Shown: positions 7,022 to 14,600, numbered from the stretch's first letter. The stretch is 15,367 nt of DNA from Burkholderiales bacterium (GCA_020846575.1 JADLDQ010000169.1:1-15367); one strand, 5' to 3'. Program-made: numbers and translations. Notes: a model not told the origin generated them from the letters alone.

Positions 7022-8787
7022 TCGCCCGCGGCGGACAGCGCCTCGGTCTCCTGGAGCTGGTGCAGCCGCGCGTAGGTGCCGCCGCGTGCGAGCAGTTCCT
7101 CGTGGCGCCCGGACTCGACGATGCGGCCGTGTGAGAGCACCACGATCCTGTGCGCCTTCTCGATGGTGGACAGGCGATGCGCGATCACCAGGGTGGTGCG
7201 CTCGCGCATCAGGCCTTCGAGCGCTGCCTGCACCTGGCGCTCCGACTCGGTGTCCAGCGCCGAGGTCGCCTCGTCGAGGACGAGGATGGGTGCATCTTTC
7301 AGGATCGCCCGCGCGATGGCCAGGCGCTGGCGCTGGCCGCCGGAGAGCTTGACGCCGTTCTCGCCGATCAGGGTGTCGAAGCCCTGGGGCAGGGCGAGGA
7401 TGAAATCCAGCGCGTGCGCCGCGCGTGCCGCGGCCTCGATGCGCGCGCGCGATGCGCCGTTCGAGCCGCCGTAGGCGATGTTGGCGGCGACGGTGTCGTT
7501 GAACAGCACCACGTCCTGCGAGACGAGCGCGATGTTCCCGCGCAGGCTGGCGAGCCCGATGCTCTCGATGTCCAGCCCGTCGATGGTGATGCGGCCGCCG
7601 CCCGGGTGGTAGAAGCGCGGAACCAGGTTGGCGAGCGTGGTCTTGCCGCTGCCGGAGGCGCCCACCAGCGCCACGGTCTGCCCGGGGCTCACGACGAGGT
7701 CGATCCCGTCCAGCGCCGGGCGGTGTCCGCCGGGATAGGTGAAGCGCACCTGGTCGAAGGCGATCTCGCCGCGGGCGCGTCCGAGTTCCAGCGTTCCGCG
7801 GTCGTCCTCCACCGGCTGGTCGATCATCTGGAACACGCTTTCGGCCGCCGCCAGGCCGCGTTGCAGCGGCGAGTTGATGTCGGTCAGGCGTTTCATCGGC
7901 GCGAGCAGCATCAGCATGGCGGTGATGAGCGAGACGAAGCCGCCCACCGTGGTCTGGCTGGTGGCCGACTGGTACAGGGCCGCCGACAGGATGACGGCCA
8001 GGGCCACCGCCGCCAGTATCTGCACGATCGGCCCCAGCGCCGCCGCGGCCACCGTCTGCTTCATGTTCTGCGCGCGCTGGAAGGCGTTCGCCTCGAGGAA
8101 GCGGCGCTGCTCGTAGGGCTGGCCGCCGAACACCTTCACCACCTTGTGCGCCTCGATGCTCTCCTCGAGCACGTGCGTGATCTCGCCCATCGCCTGCAGG
8201 CTCGCGCGGCTGGTGCGGCGCAACCGGCCGCTGAACTGGCGAACCGCCAGTGCGATGAGTGGTAGCATCGCCAGCACGATCAGAGTCAATTGCCAGTTGA
8301 GCCACAGCATCCAGCCGATCAACCCCAGCACCGCGATGGAATCGCGCACCAGCGTGGTCAGCACGCTGGTGGCCGCGCCGGTGACGCCGGTCACGTCGTA
8401 GGCGATCTTCGACATCAGCGCGCCCGAGGACTGGTCGTCGTAGTAACGGGTCGGCAGGCGCACCAGCCGCGCGAACACGGCCACGCGCAGGTCCAGCACC
8501 ACCCGGTTGGCCACCCAGGCGAGCGCGTAGTCCGAGACGAAGCCGATGCCGCCGCGCGCGACGAAAATACCGATGATGGCAAGGGGGATCAGGTAGGTGT
8601 GCTCGCCCGTGCGGCCGAAGTTGCTGTCCAGGAGCGGCTTCATCAACGCCGGCAGCAGCGGTTCGGTGGCGGCGGTGGCCACCATCGCCGCGATGGCCGC
8701 GCCGAACGCCCCGGCGTAGGGGCGCACGTACTTGAGCAGTCGCAGGTAGAGTGTTCCGCCGTAGGGCTGCTTGCGGAAAGAGGACAT
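7018..8787 (-). CDS. msbA: Lipid A-core flippase, ABC transporter MsbA
   Basis: The protein has 589 residues, close to the 582 of E. coli MsbA. It is a half-transporter with a fused membrane and ATPase domain, working as a homodimer that moves lipid A-core across the inner membrane. About six hydrophobic segments lie within residues 25-300, with the family-typical GALMSKIAYDVTGV (122-135). The nucleotide-binding domain is complete: Walker A GASGSGKT 376-383, Q-loop Q424 in VSQDVVLFNDTV, signature LSGGQRQRLAIARA 481-494, Walker B ILVLDEATSALD 501-512 with catalytic E506, and switch H537 in VIAHRLS. The start is uncertain: ATG 8787 gives the expected MsbA length but has no clear Shine-Dalgarno; ATG 8835 would add 16 residues. 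It is the first gene of the operon and divergent from a GT9 gene, with an 86-base gap. Other lipid or peptide exporters share this architecture, but the LPS context favours MsbA. Confidence 0.9.
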   Translation of the reverse strand: MSSFRKQPYGGTLYLRLLKYVRPYAGAFGAAIAAMVATAATEPLLPALMKPLLDSNFGRTGEHTYLIPLAIIGIFVARGGIGFVSDYALAWVANRVVLDLRVAVFARLVRLPTRYYDDQSSGALMSKIAYDVTGVTGAATSVLTTLVRDSIAVLGLIGWMLWLNWQLTLIVLAMLPLIALAVRQFSGRLRRTSRASLQAMGEITHVLEESIEAHKVVKVFGGQPYEQRRFLEANAFQRAQNMKQTVAAAALGPIVQILAAVALAVILSAALYQSATSQTTVGGFVSLITAMLMLLAPMKRLTDINSPLQRGLAAAESVFQMIDQPVEDDRGTLELGRARGEIAFDQVRFTYPGGHRPALDGIDLVVSPGQTVALVGASGSGKTTLANLVPRFYHPGGGRITIDGLDIESIGLASLRGNIALVSQDVVLFNDTVAANIAYGGSNGASRARIEAAARAAHALDFILALPQGFDTLIGENGVKLSGGQRQRLAIARAILKDAPILVLDEATSALDTESERQVQAALEGLMRERTTLVIAHRLSTIEKAHRIVVLSHGRIVESGRHEELLARGGTYARLHQLQETEALSAAGE

Positions 8788-8873
8788 CAAGTCATGCGGC
8801 CACGGGGGCGGCGGGAGGAACGCATCGGGGCGCATTGTGCCAGATCGCACCCCGCGGCCGCCGGAGCGATGCG
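8788..8873. promoter_or_regulatory. Divergent intergenic region between msbA and a GT9 gene
   Basis: This 86-base gap must hold the promoter of the seven-gene minus-strand operon and that of the plus-strand GT9 gene, unless either promoter lies inside the opposite gene. It is almost as GC-rich as the genes, and I see no convincing -10/-35 pair. GGAG at 8863-8866 lies 7 bases before GTG 8874 and serves as the ribosome binding site of the plus-strand gene. If msbA starts at ATG 8835 the gap shrinks to 38 bases. The placement as a shared control region is inferred from gene orientation only. Confidence 0.4.
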
Positions 8874-9935
8874 GTGAGGCGGCTGCTCGTGGTGCGCCGC
8901 GACAACATCGGCGACCTCGTCTGCACTCTGCCGCTCGCCGCCGCCCTGCGCCGGCGCTTCCCCGAAGCCTGGATCGGCGCCTGGGTGAACAGCTACAACG
9001 CGCCGGTGCTCGCCGGCTTCGAGGGGCTGGACGCGGTGTTCGCCTACACCAAGTTGAAGCACCTCGAAGCGGGCGAGAGCGCGCTCGGAGCGGTCGCGGC
9101 GAAGCTTCGCTCGCTCGCGCGGCTGCGGCGCATGCGCCTGGACTGCGTGGTGCTCGCCAACCCGGATTTCTCGGCGCGCAACCTGCGCCTGGCGCGCTGG
9201 CTGGGCGCGCGCTCGATCGCCGGATTCTCCGACGGCAGCCGGGCCGCGCGCGCTCTCGCGCTCGCGCTGCCGGCGGGCTCGGTCGAGGCGCACCACGAGG
9301 TCGAGCGGGTGTTCGCGCTCGCACGGCTGTTCGGCATCGAGGGACCGATCCCGCCGATCGGGCTCGCGGCGCCGAGGCAATGGGTGCGGGCAGCGCAAGA
9401 GGCGTACGGCAGCGGCGGGGGCATGCGGGTCGCGGTGCACATCAGTGCGCGCCGCCCCGCGCAGCGCTGGCCTGCGGCGCGCTTCGCGGAACTGATCCTG
9501 CGGCTGCACGCGCAGCTGGGCGCGCGCTGCCTGCTGCTGTGGGCGCCGGGTGCCTCGGCCAACCCGCGCCACCCGGGCGACGACGAGAAGGCGGCCGAGG
9601 TGATGGAACGGGTCGGCGGCCGCGCGCCGCTCGCCGCGTTACGCACCGAGCGCCTGGCGCAGCTCATGGGCGCGCTCGGTGCCTGTGAGGCGGCGGTCTG
9701 TCCGGACGGGGGCGCGATGCACATCGCCGCGGGCCTGGGTAAGCCCGTGGTGGCGCTGTTCGGGGACTCGAACCCCCGGCGCTGGCATCCCTGGGGCGTG
9801 CCGCACCGGGTGGTGCGGCCGCAGAGCCGCAGGCTCGAGGATCTGGATGCGGGCGAGGTGATTCGGGCCTTCCGTGATCTGCAATCCGAGGGATCTGAAA
9901 GCCCGGGATGGGCATCGGGGCTGGGCGCGGCCTGA
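8874..9935 (+). CDS. Glycosyltransferase family 9 (heptosyltransferase-like), without C-terminal cysteine cluster
   Basis: The protein has 353 residues from GTG 8874, chosen because GGAG (8863-8866) sits 7 bases upstream and the first codons give the expected GT9 beta strand. The N-terminal motif RRLLVVRRDNIGDLVCTLPL (2-21) has GD at 13-14. The donor domain has HISARRPAQRWPAARFAEL (189-207), a full R/K-x-W-P patch, and CPDGGAMHIAAGLGKPVVAL (276-295) with the conserved His. Unlike the two GT9 proteins of the minus-strand operon, it has no C-terminal cysteine cluster and ends in a Gly/Ser-rich tail. It stands alone as a single-gene unit divergent from msbA and convergent with a GT2 gene. It probably transfers heptose or a related sugar to LPS core in the cytoplasm. 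Which of the three GT9 proteins acts first on the inner core cannot be told from sequence. Confidence 0.88.
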   Translation: MRRLLVVRRDNIGDLVCTLPLAAALRRRFPEAWIGAWVNSYNAPVLAGFEGLDAVFAYTKLKHLEAGESALGAVAAKLRSLARLRRMRLDCVVLANPDFSARNLRLARWLGARSIAGFSDGSRAARALALALPAGSVEAHHEVERVFALARLFGIEGPIPPIGLAAPRQWVRAAQEAYGSGGGMRVAVHISARRPAQRWPAARFAELILRLHAQLGARCLLLWAPGASANPRHPGDDEKAAEVMERVGGRAPLAALRTERLAQLMGALGACEAAVCPDGGAMHIAAGLGKPVVALFGDSNPRRWHPWGVPHRVVRPQSRRLEDLDAGEVIRAFRDLQSEGSESPGWASGLGAA

Positions 9936-9991
9936 CCTGCAGCCGATCATCGCCTGACAGCTGCACGACGGATACGAACGGTATGCAGCAA

Positions 9992-10027
9992 GCGCACGGC
10001 GCCATGCGGGCGCCGCCGTGCGCCTTT
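9992..10027. terminator. Hairpin between convergent genes, probable bidirectional terminator
   Basis: GCGCACGGCG at 9992-10001 pairs perfectly over 10 bases with CGCCGTGCGC at 10014-10023, leaving a 12-base loop. It is followed by CTTTCC on the plus strand. The T-run is short, so intrinsic termination may be weak, but the position between the GT9 gene ending at 9935 and the GT2 gene ending at 10126 fits a terminator serving one or both strands. Confidence 0.5.
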
Positions 10028-10053
10028 CCGAACCGTCCCTCCGCGCACGGACT

Positions 10054-10107
10054 GCACGCGCCGAGATCGCCAGGGGCGCAGCACGCGCCGAGATCGCCGG
10101 GGGCGGC
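10054..10107. repeat. Two-copy tandem repeat, unit about 27 bases
   Basis: Copy 1 occupies 10054-10080 and copy 2 begins at 10081. The first 18 bases (GCACGCGCCGAGATCGCC) are identical; the remainder differs by one substitution (A to G at unit position 19) and a small change at the end. It lies in the non-coding gap between two convergent genes, just beyond the hairpin. It looks like a recent slippage duplication. No function can be assigned. Confidence 0.75.
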
Positions 10108-10125
10108 AGCGCCTGCCTCGCGAGT

Positions 10126-11052
10126 TCAGCTCCGCTGCGGCGAGGGCGCGGCGGCGAGCGCCGAGACGGCCCGGTACACCTCCGTCCAGCGCGCCGCCTC
10201 GTGCGGCGCAAGGGGAAGGAAGCGGTGCCTGAGGATGCGCCGCTCCAGGCCCGTGGCGATGGCGAGGCTGTCCGCCAGCACGCGCGCGCCCTGCGCCGCG
10301 ACCGCGCCGGCCGCGTTCACCCAGCGTCCGTTGCGCCGCGCGTCGGCGAGGATCGAGCGCGCGACCGCGAGACGGCTGCCGAAGGACTTGGCGAGCGACA
10401 GCCGCTCCTGGCGGTAGCCCACCAGCGGTTCGGCCAGCGCCGCGTAGCGGCTCTCGCGCCATGCCCGGCGCAGCAGGTCCTGATCCTGCGCCCTGCGATA
10501 GGCGGGGTCGTAGCGCCAGCGCCGGAACCACTCGATGCGCCCGCACCAGGTCGGATGCGGCAGGTAGAAGCCAGCGCGCGGCCGGGCGCAGATCGATTCG
10601 TGGCTGGTGTGCACCGGGTGCAGCGCGAGGGGTGTGCCGTCGCCGGCGATGATGATCATGGCGGCCCCGAGCAGGTCGAGCTCCGGATGCGAATCCAGAA
10701 AGGCGAGCTGGCGCGACAGGCGCTCCGGGTAGGCGACGTCGTCGGCGTCCATGCGGGCGAGGTAGGCGCCGCGCGCGGCATCGATCGCCATGTTGAGGCG
10801 CGCTGGAAGGCCGAGGCGCCGGCCGTCGGCGAATATCCGCAATCGGCTGTCTGCGAAGCTGCGTGCGACCTGCAGGCTGTCGTCGCTCGAGCCGTCGTCC
10901 ACCAGCAGCAGCTCCCAGTCGGTATGGGACTGCGCGATGAGCGATGCCATCGCCGCGCGGAGAGTGGCCGAGCCGTCGCGCACCGCGAGCGCGACGCTGA
11001 CCCGCGGCGGCGCGGTCTGGCCGGGGGGCTGCTGCGCGGCTTCGGGGACCAA
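10126..11052 (-). CDS. GT2 family glycosyltransferase (GT-A fold), probable TTG start
   Basis: The protein is about 308 residues. No ATG or GTG lies in frame before the first conserved beta strand except far inside the upstream gene. TTG 11052, five bases beyond the upstream stop and about 9 bases after GGGAGAG, is therefore the best start; CTG 11058 is a weaker option. The GT-A core begins PRVSVALAVRDGSATLRAAM (about 16-35). It continues with LLLVDDGSSDDS (48-59), the nucleotide-binding acidic patch, and MDADD (101-105), the DxD metal-binding motif. AQDQDLLRRAW (188-198) occupies the place of the catalytic ED/xD motif. These inverting enzymes use NDP-sugars and often add the first sugars of side chains. 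It is the second gene of a two-gene unit after the CgeB-like glycosyltransferase. Acceptor and donor are unknown. Confidence 0.85.
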   Translation of the reverse strand: MVPEAAQQPPGQTAPPRVSVALAVRDGSATLRAAMASLIAQSHTDWELLLVDDGSSDDSLQVARSFADSRLRIFADGRRLGLPARLNMAIDAARGAYLARMDADDVAYPERLSRQLAFLDSHPELDLLGAAMIIIAGDGTPLALHPVHTSHESICARPRAGFYLPHPTWCGRIEWFRRWRYDPAYRRAQDQDLLRRAWRESRYAALAEPLVGYRQERLSLAKSFGSRLAVARSILADARRNGRWVNAAGAVAAQGARVLADSLAIATGLERRILRHRFLPLAPHEAARWTEVYRAVSALAAAPSPQRS

Positions 11053-11057
11053 GGGCT

Positions 11058-12293
11058 TCAGCTCTCCCGGTAGAACAGCCGTCCGGGCCAGCCCGACGCG
11101 CTGTAGGTGTGCGCGCCGGCGAGGCGCCAGGAAAGCTCGTAGACGAGCCTGCGCGCCGCGCGTCCTCCCCGGCGCTCGCCCCAGATCGCGGCAAGCGGCG
11201 CCACCAGCGTGGCGCGCAGGATGGCAAGGCTGCCGGTGCGGCGATGGCGCGAGGCGAGCTGCTCGATCTGCTCGCGGGCCGCGGCGATATCGATCGGGTC
11301 GCCGCGCTGCGCGCGCGAGCGCTCGCGCAGCGCGAGCGCGGCTTCGAGCAGCGCGGACAGACGCCGCCCATAGGTGTGTTCCGCGCGCGTGCGCGCATGA
11401 CCGGCACGAGCGATGCGGTCGCGCTCTTCGGGGTGGGCGAGGCAATGGCGGATGCGCTTCGCGCACTCCTCGGCCGTGGCGAAGGTCGCGATCTCCTCCT
11501 CTGGACGGTAGTAGCGCTCCAGGTTGGGCGCCTTCTCGGTCAGTAGGAACCCGCCGGCGCCGGGGACCTCGAATACCCGCCCCTTGATCTGGCGGCTGCG
11601 GTACGGCAGGAGCCCTTTGAACTGCACGCCGGAGTCGCCGAAGTTCAGGCTGATCACCGAAGAACGGAAGATGCGCGGCAGCTCGGCCGCATCCACCGGG
11701 CCGTTGGGCCACCCGTAGCCGAAACACTCGACCGTGATGCCGCGCGCCGCGAGCGCCTCGATCCAGCGGCGCCGATTGCCGTAGGCCGCGCCGACGAAGC
11801 TCACCCGGTGGCGGCACTCACGGGCCGGCAGGGGCTCGGCGAGCAGCGTCTCGGCCGCCGCGCACTGGCACATCACGAAGTTGCCATGGCTCTCGGCCGC
11901 GGCCTGCGCGAGGACCTCGTGCGAGGTGGTGCCCCAGCAGTCCAGGTGGGGCGCGACGTGGCGCACGAACGGGCGGTATCTCCAGGAATCGTCGGGTCCC
12001 CAGGCAACCAGCGCGGCCGGTGAAGCGCGGCGCAGCAGGTCCAGCGTCTCGGTCCACACCTCGTAGAGCTGGAACACGAACAGCACCACCTCGGGGCGCT
12101 CGCGCTCCACCGCCTGCACCAGCGCCGCGTTGAGCGCCGCGAAATCGGCGTGGGCGGCGCGATCGAACGAGTCGAACAGCACCACCTGGTGGCCCAGCCC
12201 CCGGAGCGCGGGCGCGATATTCGAGTATTCGTATCCCTCGCCTCGCCCCGGATCGCCGTAGGCGTGCCGGCCGACGACAAAGAGTATTTTCAT
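11058..12293 (-). CDS. CgeB-like glycosyltransferase (GT4-related, Glyco_trans_1_2 C-terminal domain)
   Basis: The protein has 411 residues from ATG 12293, which begins a clean beta strand (MKILFVVGRHAYG). The N-terminal half shows LFVFQLYEVWTETLDLL (71-87) and AWGPDDSWRY (97-106), followed by CWGTTSHEVLAQ (119-130). This D-D-rich layout is seen in CgeB/YkvP-like glycosyltransferases, where residues near the DD precede a cytoplasmic nucleotide-sugar site. The C-terminal half has VSFVGAAYGNRRRWIEAL (164-181), SLNFGDSG (215-222) and QIKGRVFEVPGAGGFLLTE (235-253), the signature of the Glyco_trans_1_2 domain. About 90 residues after 320 are basic and do not match that domain; they may be an extra helical tail. 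It is upstream of the GT2 gene in the same unit. Family assignment is by motif recognition; substrate is unknown. Confidence 0.75.
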   Translation of the reverse strand: MKILFVVGRHAYGDPGRGEGYEYSNIAPALRGLGHQVVLFDSFDRAAHADFAALNAALVQAVERERPEVVLFVFQLYEVWTETLDLLRRASPAALVAWGPDDSWRYRPFVRHVAPHLDCWGTTSHEVLAQAAAESHGNFVMCQCAAAETLLAEPLPARECRHRVSFVGAAYGNRRRWIEALAARGITVECFGYGWPNGPVDAAELPRIFRSSVISLNFGDSGVQFKGLLPYRSRQIKGRVFEVPGAGGFLLTEKAPNLERYYRPEEEIATFATAEECAKRIRHCLAHPEERDRIARAGHARTRAEHTYGRRLSALLEAALALRERSRAQRGDPIDIAAAREQIEQLASRHRRTGSLAILRATLVAPLAAIWGERRGGRAARRLVYELSWRLAGAHTYSASGWPGRLFYRES

Positions 12294-12515
12294 GCCCTGG
12301 ACCGATGACTGCCGCAAGCCGCGGCGCGGCGCGCGAGCGCGAAGGGCCGCCCCGAGCGCGAACCCCTGGCGCGAAGCGACAGGGAGTCCAATGAGCGCGC
12401 GCCGCGCGCCTGCTGCACCGATAATGATAGCCTGCGGCGATGCGGCCGATTCCGTGGCATGGCCTCGCACGCGCCGATGAAGTCCCGCGGGCACCATCAG
12501 GCTCCTTCCGAATCC
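12294..12515. promoter_or_regulatory. Divergent intergenic region with a small AT-rich island
   Basis: This 222-base gap separates the minus-strand CgeB-like gene from the plus-strand methyltransferase. Most of it is extremely GC-rich, but 12420-12430 reads GATAATGATAG, the only AT-rich island. On the plus strand GATAAT (12420-12425) matches five of six bases of a -10 box. On the minus strand TATCAT (complement of 12424-12429) also matches five of six. No good -35 element is seen at the proper distance for either. It may be a shared divergent promoter. Two further in-frame ATGs (12459 and 12477) lie before the methyltransferase start chosen here. Confidence 0.35.
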
Positions 12516-13337
12516 ATGAACAGCAGCTACCTCTCCTTCGTTCTCGACCTGCTGCGCCGCCTTCTGTGCGGCGACGCCGACACCCGCAAGTACCTTGGCC
12601 AGCGTATTGCCCTTCGGCTGCGGCGCGCGTTCGGCGGCTCCGCGTCGCGCTCGTCTGACGACTACGACTGGGAGACCTACGCGACGGGCTACCGCAGCGA
12701 GCTCTGCGCCATGGAGAAAGCCTTCGTGCTCGCGCTTTCCCCCGGCGACTACGCGTGGCGGGAGGGCGCGCTCGAGCGGCGCGGCGCGGCGCTGCCGCTG
12801 CATCCCAACCACTGGCTGCTGTACGACACCATCCTGCGGCTCGGGCCGCGTTCGGCGCTGGAACTGGGCTGCGGCGGAGGCGATCACCTGCACAACCTGC
12901 ACCTCCTGGACCCGTCGCTGGCGCTCCACGGCGTGGACCGGTCCCAGGGGCAGCTCGAGCTGCTGCGCGCACGCCATCCCGGCCTTGCGGCGCGCGTGCG
13001 CGCCTTCGACGCCACGCTCCCCTTTCCGGACGCGATGGACAGGGTGGACCTCGCATTCACCCAGGCGGTGGTCATGCACATCCACGCCGGCAACGGCCAC
13101 CTCGTGGCCCTGTCGAACCTGTTCCGCGCCGCACGCAGCCAGGTGGTGATGATGGAGAACTGGGAGAGGCACGCCTTCGTCAGCGACATCCGCCTCCTGC
13201 ACGCGCTGGGGATCGTTCCCTGGGAACGGCTGCACATTTACTTCCGCGCATCGCCCCGGCAGCCGGACACGCGCATCCTGGTGGCCTCGGCGCAGCCCCT
13301 TGAGTGGCCCGATCTCGCCGAGGCGACGCGCTCGTGA
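12516..13337 (+). CDS. Class I SAM-dependent methyltransferase
   Basis: The protein has 273 residues if it starts at ATG 12516 (MNSSYLSFVLDLL); ATG 12477 or 12459 would add 13 or 19 residues of less protein-like sequence, and none has a strong Shine-Dalgarno. Residues 1-100 hold an N-terminal helical region with DDYDWETYATGY (48-59) and end in HPNHWLLYDTI. The SAM-binding core follows: motif I LELGCGGGD (115-123), HGVDRSQ (138-144) with D141 to bind the ribose, RAFDATLPFPDAMDRVDLAF (162-181), and MHIHAGNG (187-194). The fold is a standard Rossmann methyltransferase without a zinc-ribbon module, so it is not a copy of the one at 691-1614. It is a single-gene unit between two glycosyltransferase units on the other strand. 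Methylation of a glycan sugar, perhaps as a terminal cap, is inferred from context only. Confidence 0.82.
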   Translation: MNSSYLSFVLDLLRRLLCGDADTRKYLGQRIALRLRRAFGGSASRSSDDYDWETYATGYRSELCAMEKAFVLALSPGDYAWREGALERRGAALPLHPNHWLLYDTILRLGPRSALELGCGGGDHLHNLHLLDPSLALHGVDRSQGQLELLRARHPGLAARVRAFDATLPFPDAMDRVDLAFTQAVVMHIHAGNGHLVALSNLFRAARSQVVMMENWERHAFVSDIRLLHALGIVPWERLHIYFRASPRQPDTRILVASAQPLEWPDLAEATRS

Positions 13338-13418
13338 ACGTTCCCGGGAGCGGCGCGCTCATTGGGGTACCGTGTCGCTTCGCGAGAAGGGCTTCGCGCC
13401 CGGGACGGTCCAGCGCGC

Positions 13419-14591
13419 TCAGGTCGCCGGTCCGTGTTCGCGGCCCCCGCCCGATGCGAGGCGCTCGCTGAAATAGCGCGCATAGCGCGCCACCACGTCC
13501 TCTTCCTTGAAGCATTCGAGCACGCGCACCTGTCCCGCCGCGCCCAGCCGCTCCCGCAAGGCCGGGTCGTCCATCAGGGCGCCAAGCCTGGCGGCGAGGT
13601 CGACCGCGTCGCCGGGCCGGTGCAGCAGGGCGGTCTCACCCTCCACCGCCGCGTCCTCGATGCCGTAGATCCGCGAGGCGACCACCGGCAGCCGCGCGGC
13701 GCCCGCCTCCAGGATGGTGTTCCCGAACCCTTCCCTGTGGCTGGGCAGGCACAGGATGTCGGCCGCCGCCACGTACCGTTGCGGGTGCGGCGTCAGGTCC
13801 GCGATGTGCAGCCGCGCGCGCAGGTCCGGTCCGCACGCGGCTTCGACCTCGGTACGCAGGTCGTCTTCGTCGGGACCCACCAGCAGCAGGTGCCAGTCCG
13901 CGCGCGCCGGTGCGACCAGCGCGAACGCGCGCGCGAGATCCACCACGCCCTTGTCGCGCTTCAAGCGCCCGAGGAACAGGATGACGCGGTGTCCGGCGGG
14001 GATCGCCATTTCGATGCGAACCTGCGCCCGCGCCGCGGGGTCGGGCGCGAACCTCGCGGTATCGACGCCGCGTATCGAACCGCTTCCGAGCACCGTGGCC
14101 TTGCCCGATGAGACGATGCCCTCGCGGACCAGAAAGTCGCGCTCGGAGGCGCTCACCACCAGCACGTGGCTCGCGAGCGCGGCGGTGATCCGGTCGGATG
14201 TCCGCAGCAGCCGGCGCATGGCGCCGCGTCGCGTCGCCCACACCTCGCCCTGGAAGATGTGGCAGCGCAAGGGCACGCCGGCCAGTCTGGCCGCGATCAT
14301 CGCGAGCAACCCGGCCTTGGGTGCGACCGAGACCACGCCGTCGGGCCGCTGGCGCAGGAAGTAGAACAGCAGCTGCACGAGTCCCGCGGCGTCGTGCAGC
14401 GGCGCGATCTCGCGCCTGAGATCGAAGCGCGCGCAATCGACCGGTCCGACCCTGGCCGGGTCCGGCGCGGGTTCTCCCCGGTTGTAGGCGAGCACCACGC
14501 GATGGCCCGCGGCCGCCAGCGCCCGAAGCTGCGGTCCGAGGAAGAAATCGACGATCAGAGTGGTGGTGGTCACCACGCAGATGCGGTCCAT
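13419..14591 (-). CDS. GT4-type glycosyltransferase, PglA/WbpZ-like style
   Basis: The protein has 390 residues from ATG 14591, supported by AAGGAG (complement of 14601-14606) 9 bases upstream, the strongest ribosome binding site in the window. The N-terminal domain starts ICVVTTTTLIVDFFLGPQL (4-22) and includes VSVAPKAGLLAMIAARLAGV (88-107) and HIFQGEVWAT (111-120). The donor domain begins VLGSGSIRGVDTARF (167-181), a form common in GT4 enzymes that work on undecaprenyl-linked amino sugars. GRLKRDKGVVDLARA (208-222) and SHREGFGNTILEAGAARLPV (284-303) follow, with E287 and E295. A retaining hexosaminyl- or deoxysugar transferase acting in O-antigen or side-chain assembly is likely. It is a stand-alone gene, convergent with the methyltransferase across an 81-base gap, and has its own upstream control region. 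Confidence 0.88.
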   Translation of the reverse strand: MDRICVVTTTTLIVDFFLGPQLRALAAAGHRVVLAYNRGEPAPDPARVGPVDCARFDLRREIAPLHDAAGLVQLLFYFLRQRPDGVVSVAPKAGLLAMIAARLAGVPLRCHIFQGEVWATRRGAMRRLLRTSDRITAALASHVLVVSASERDFLVREGIVSSGKATVLGSGSIRGVDTARFAPDPAARAQVRIEMAIPAGHRVILFLGRLKRDKGVVDLARAFALVAPARADWHLLLVGPDEDDLRTEVEAACGPDLRARLHIADLTPHPQRYVAAADILCLPSHREGFGNTILEAGAARLPVVASRIYGIEDAAVEGETALLHRPGDAVDLAARLGALMDDPALRERLGAAGQVRVLECFKEEDVVARYARYFSERLASGGGREHGPAT

Positions 14592-14600
14592 AGGGGCGGA

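Noticed and set aside
8788..9324. A long upstream extension of msbA in the same frame
   Set aside because: It would overlap the first 450 bases of the plus-strand GT9 gene, the added residues are low-complexity Arg/Ala/Pro, and MsbA length fits a start at 8787.
11053..11817. Upstream extension of the GT2 gene on the minus strand
   Set aside because: It lies in another frame inside the CgeB-like gene, is Arg/Ala-rich, and adds nothing recognisable to the GT-A fold.
12294..13235. Upstream extension of the CgeB-like gene on the minus strand
   Set aside because: It runs antisense to the plus-strand methyltransferase, whose SAM-binding motifs are clear; ATG 12293 starts exactly at the first beta strand.
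13338..13418. Possible terminator between the convergent methyltransferase and GT4 genes
   Set aside because: Only a 4-base stem (CTTC-GCGA-GAAG) and distant CCCGGG palindromes are visible; neither forms a stem with a T-run.
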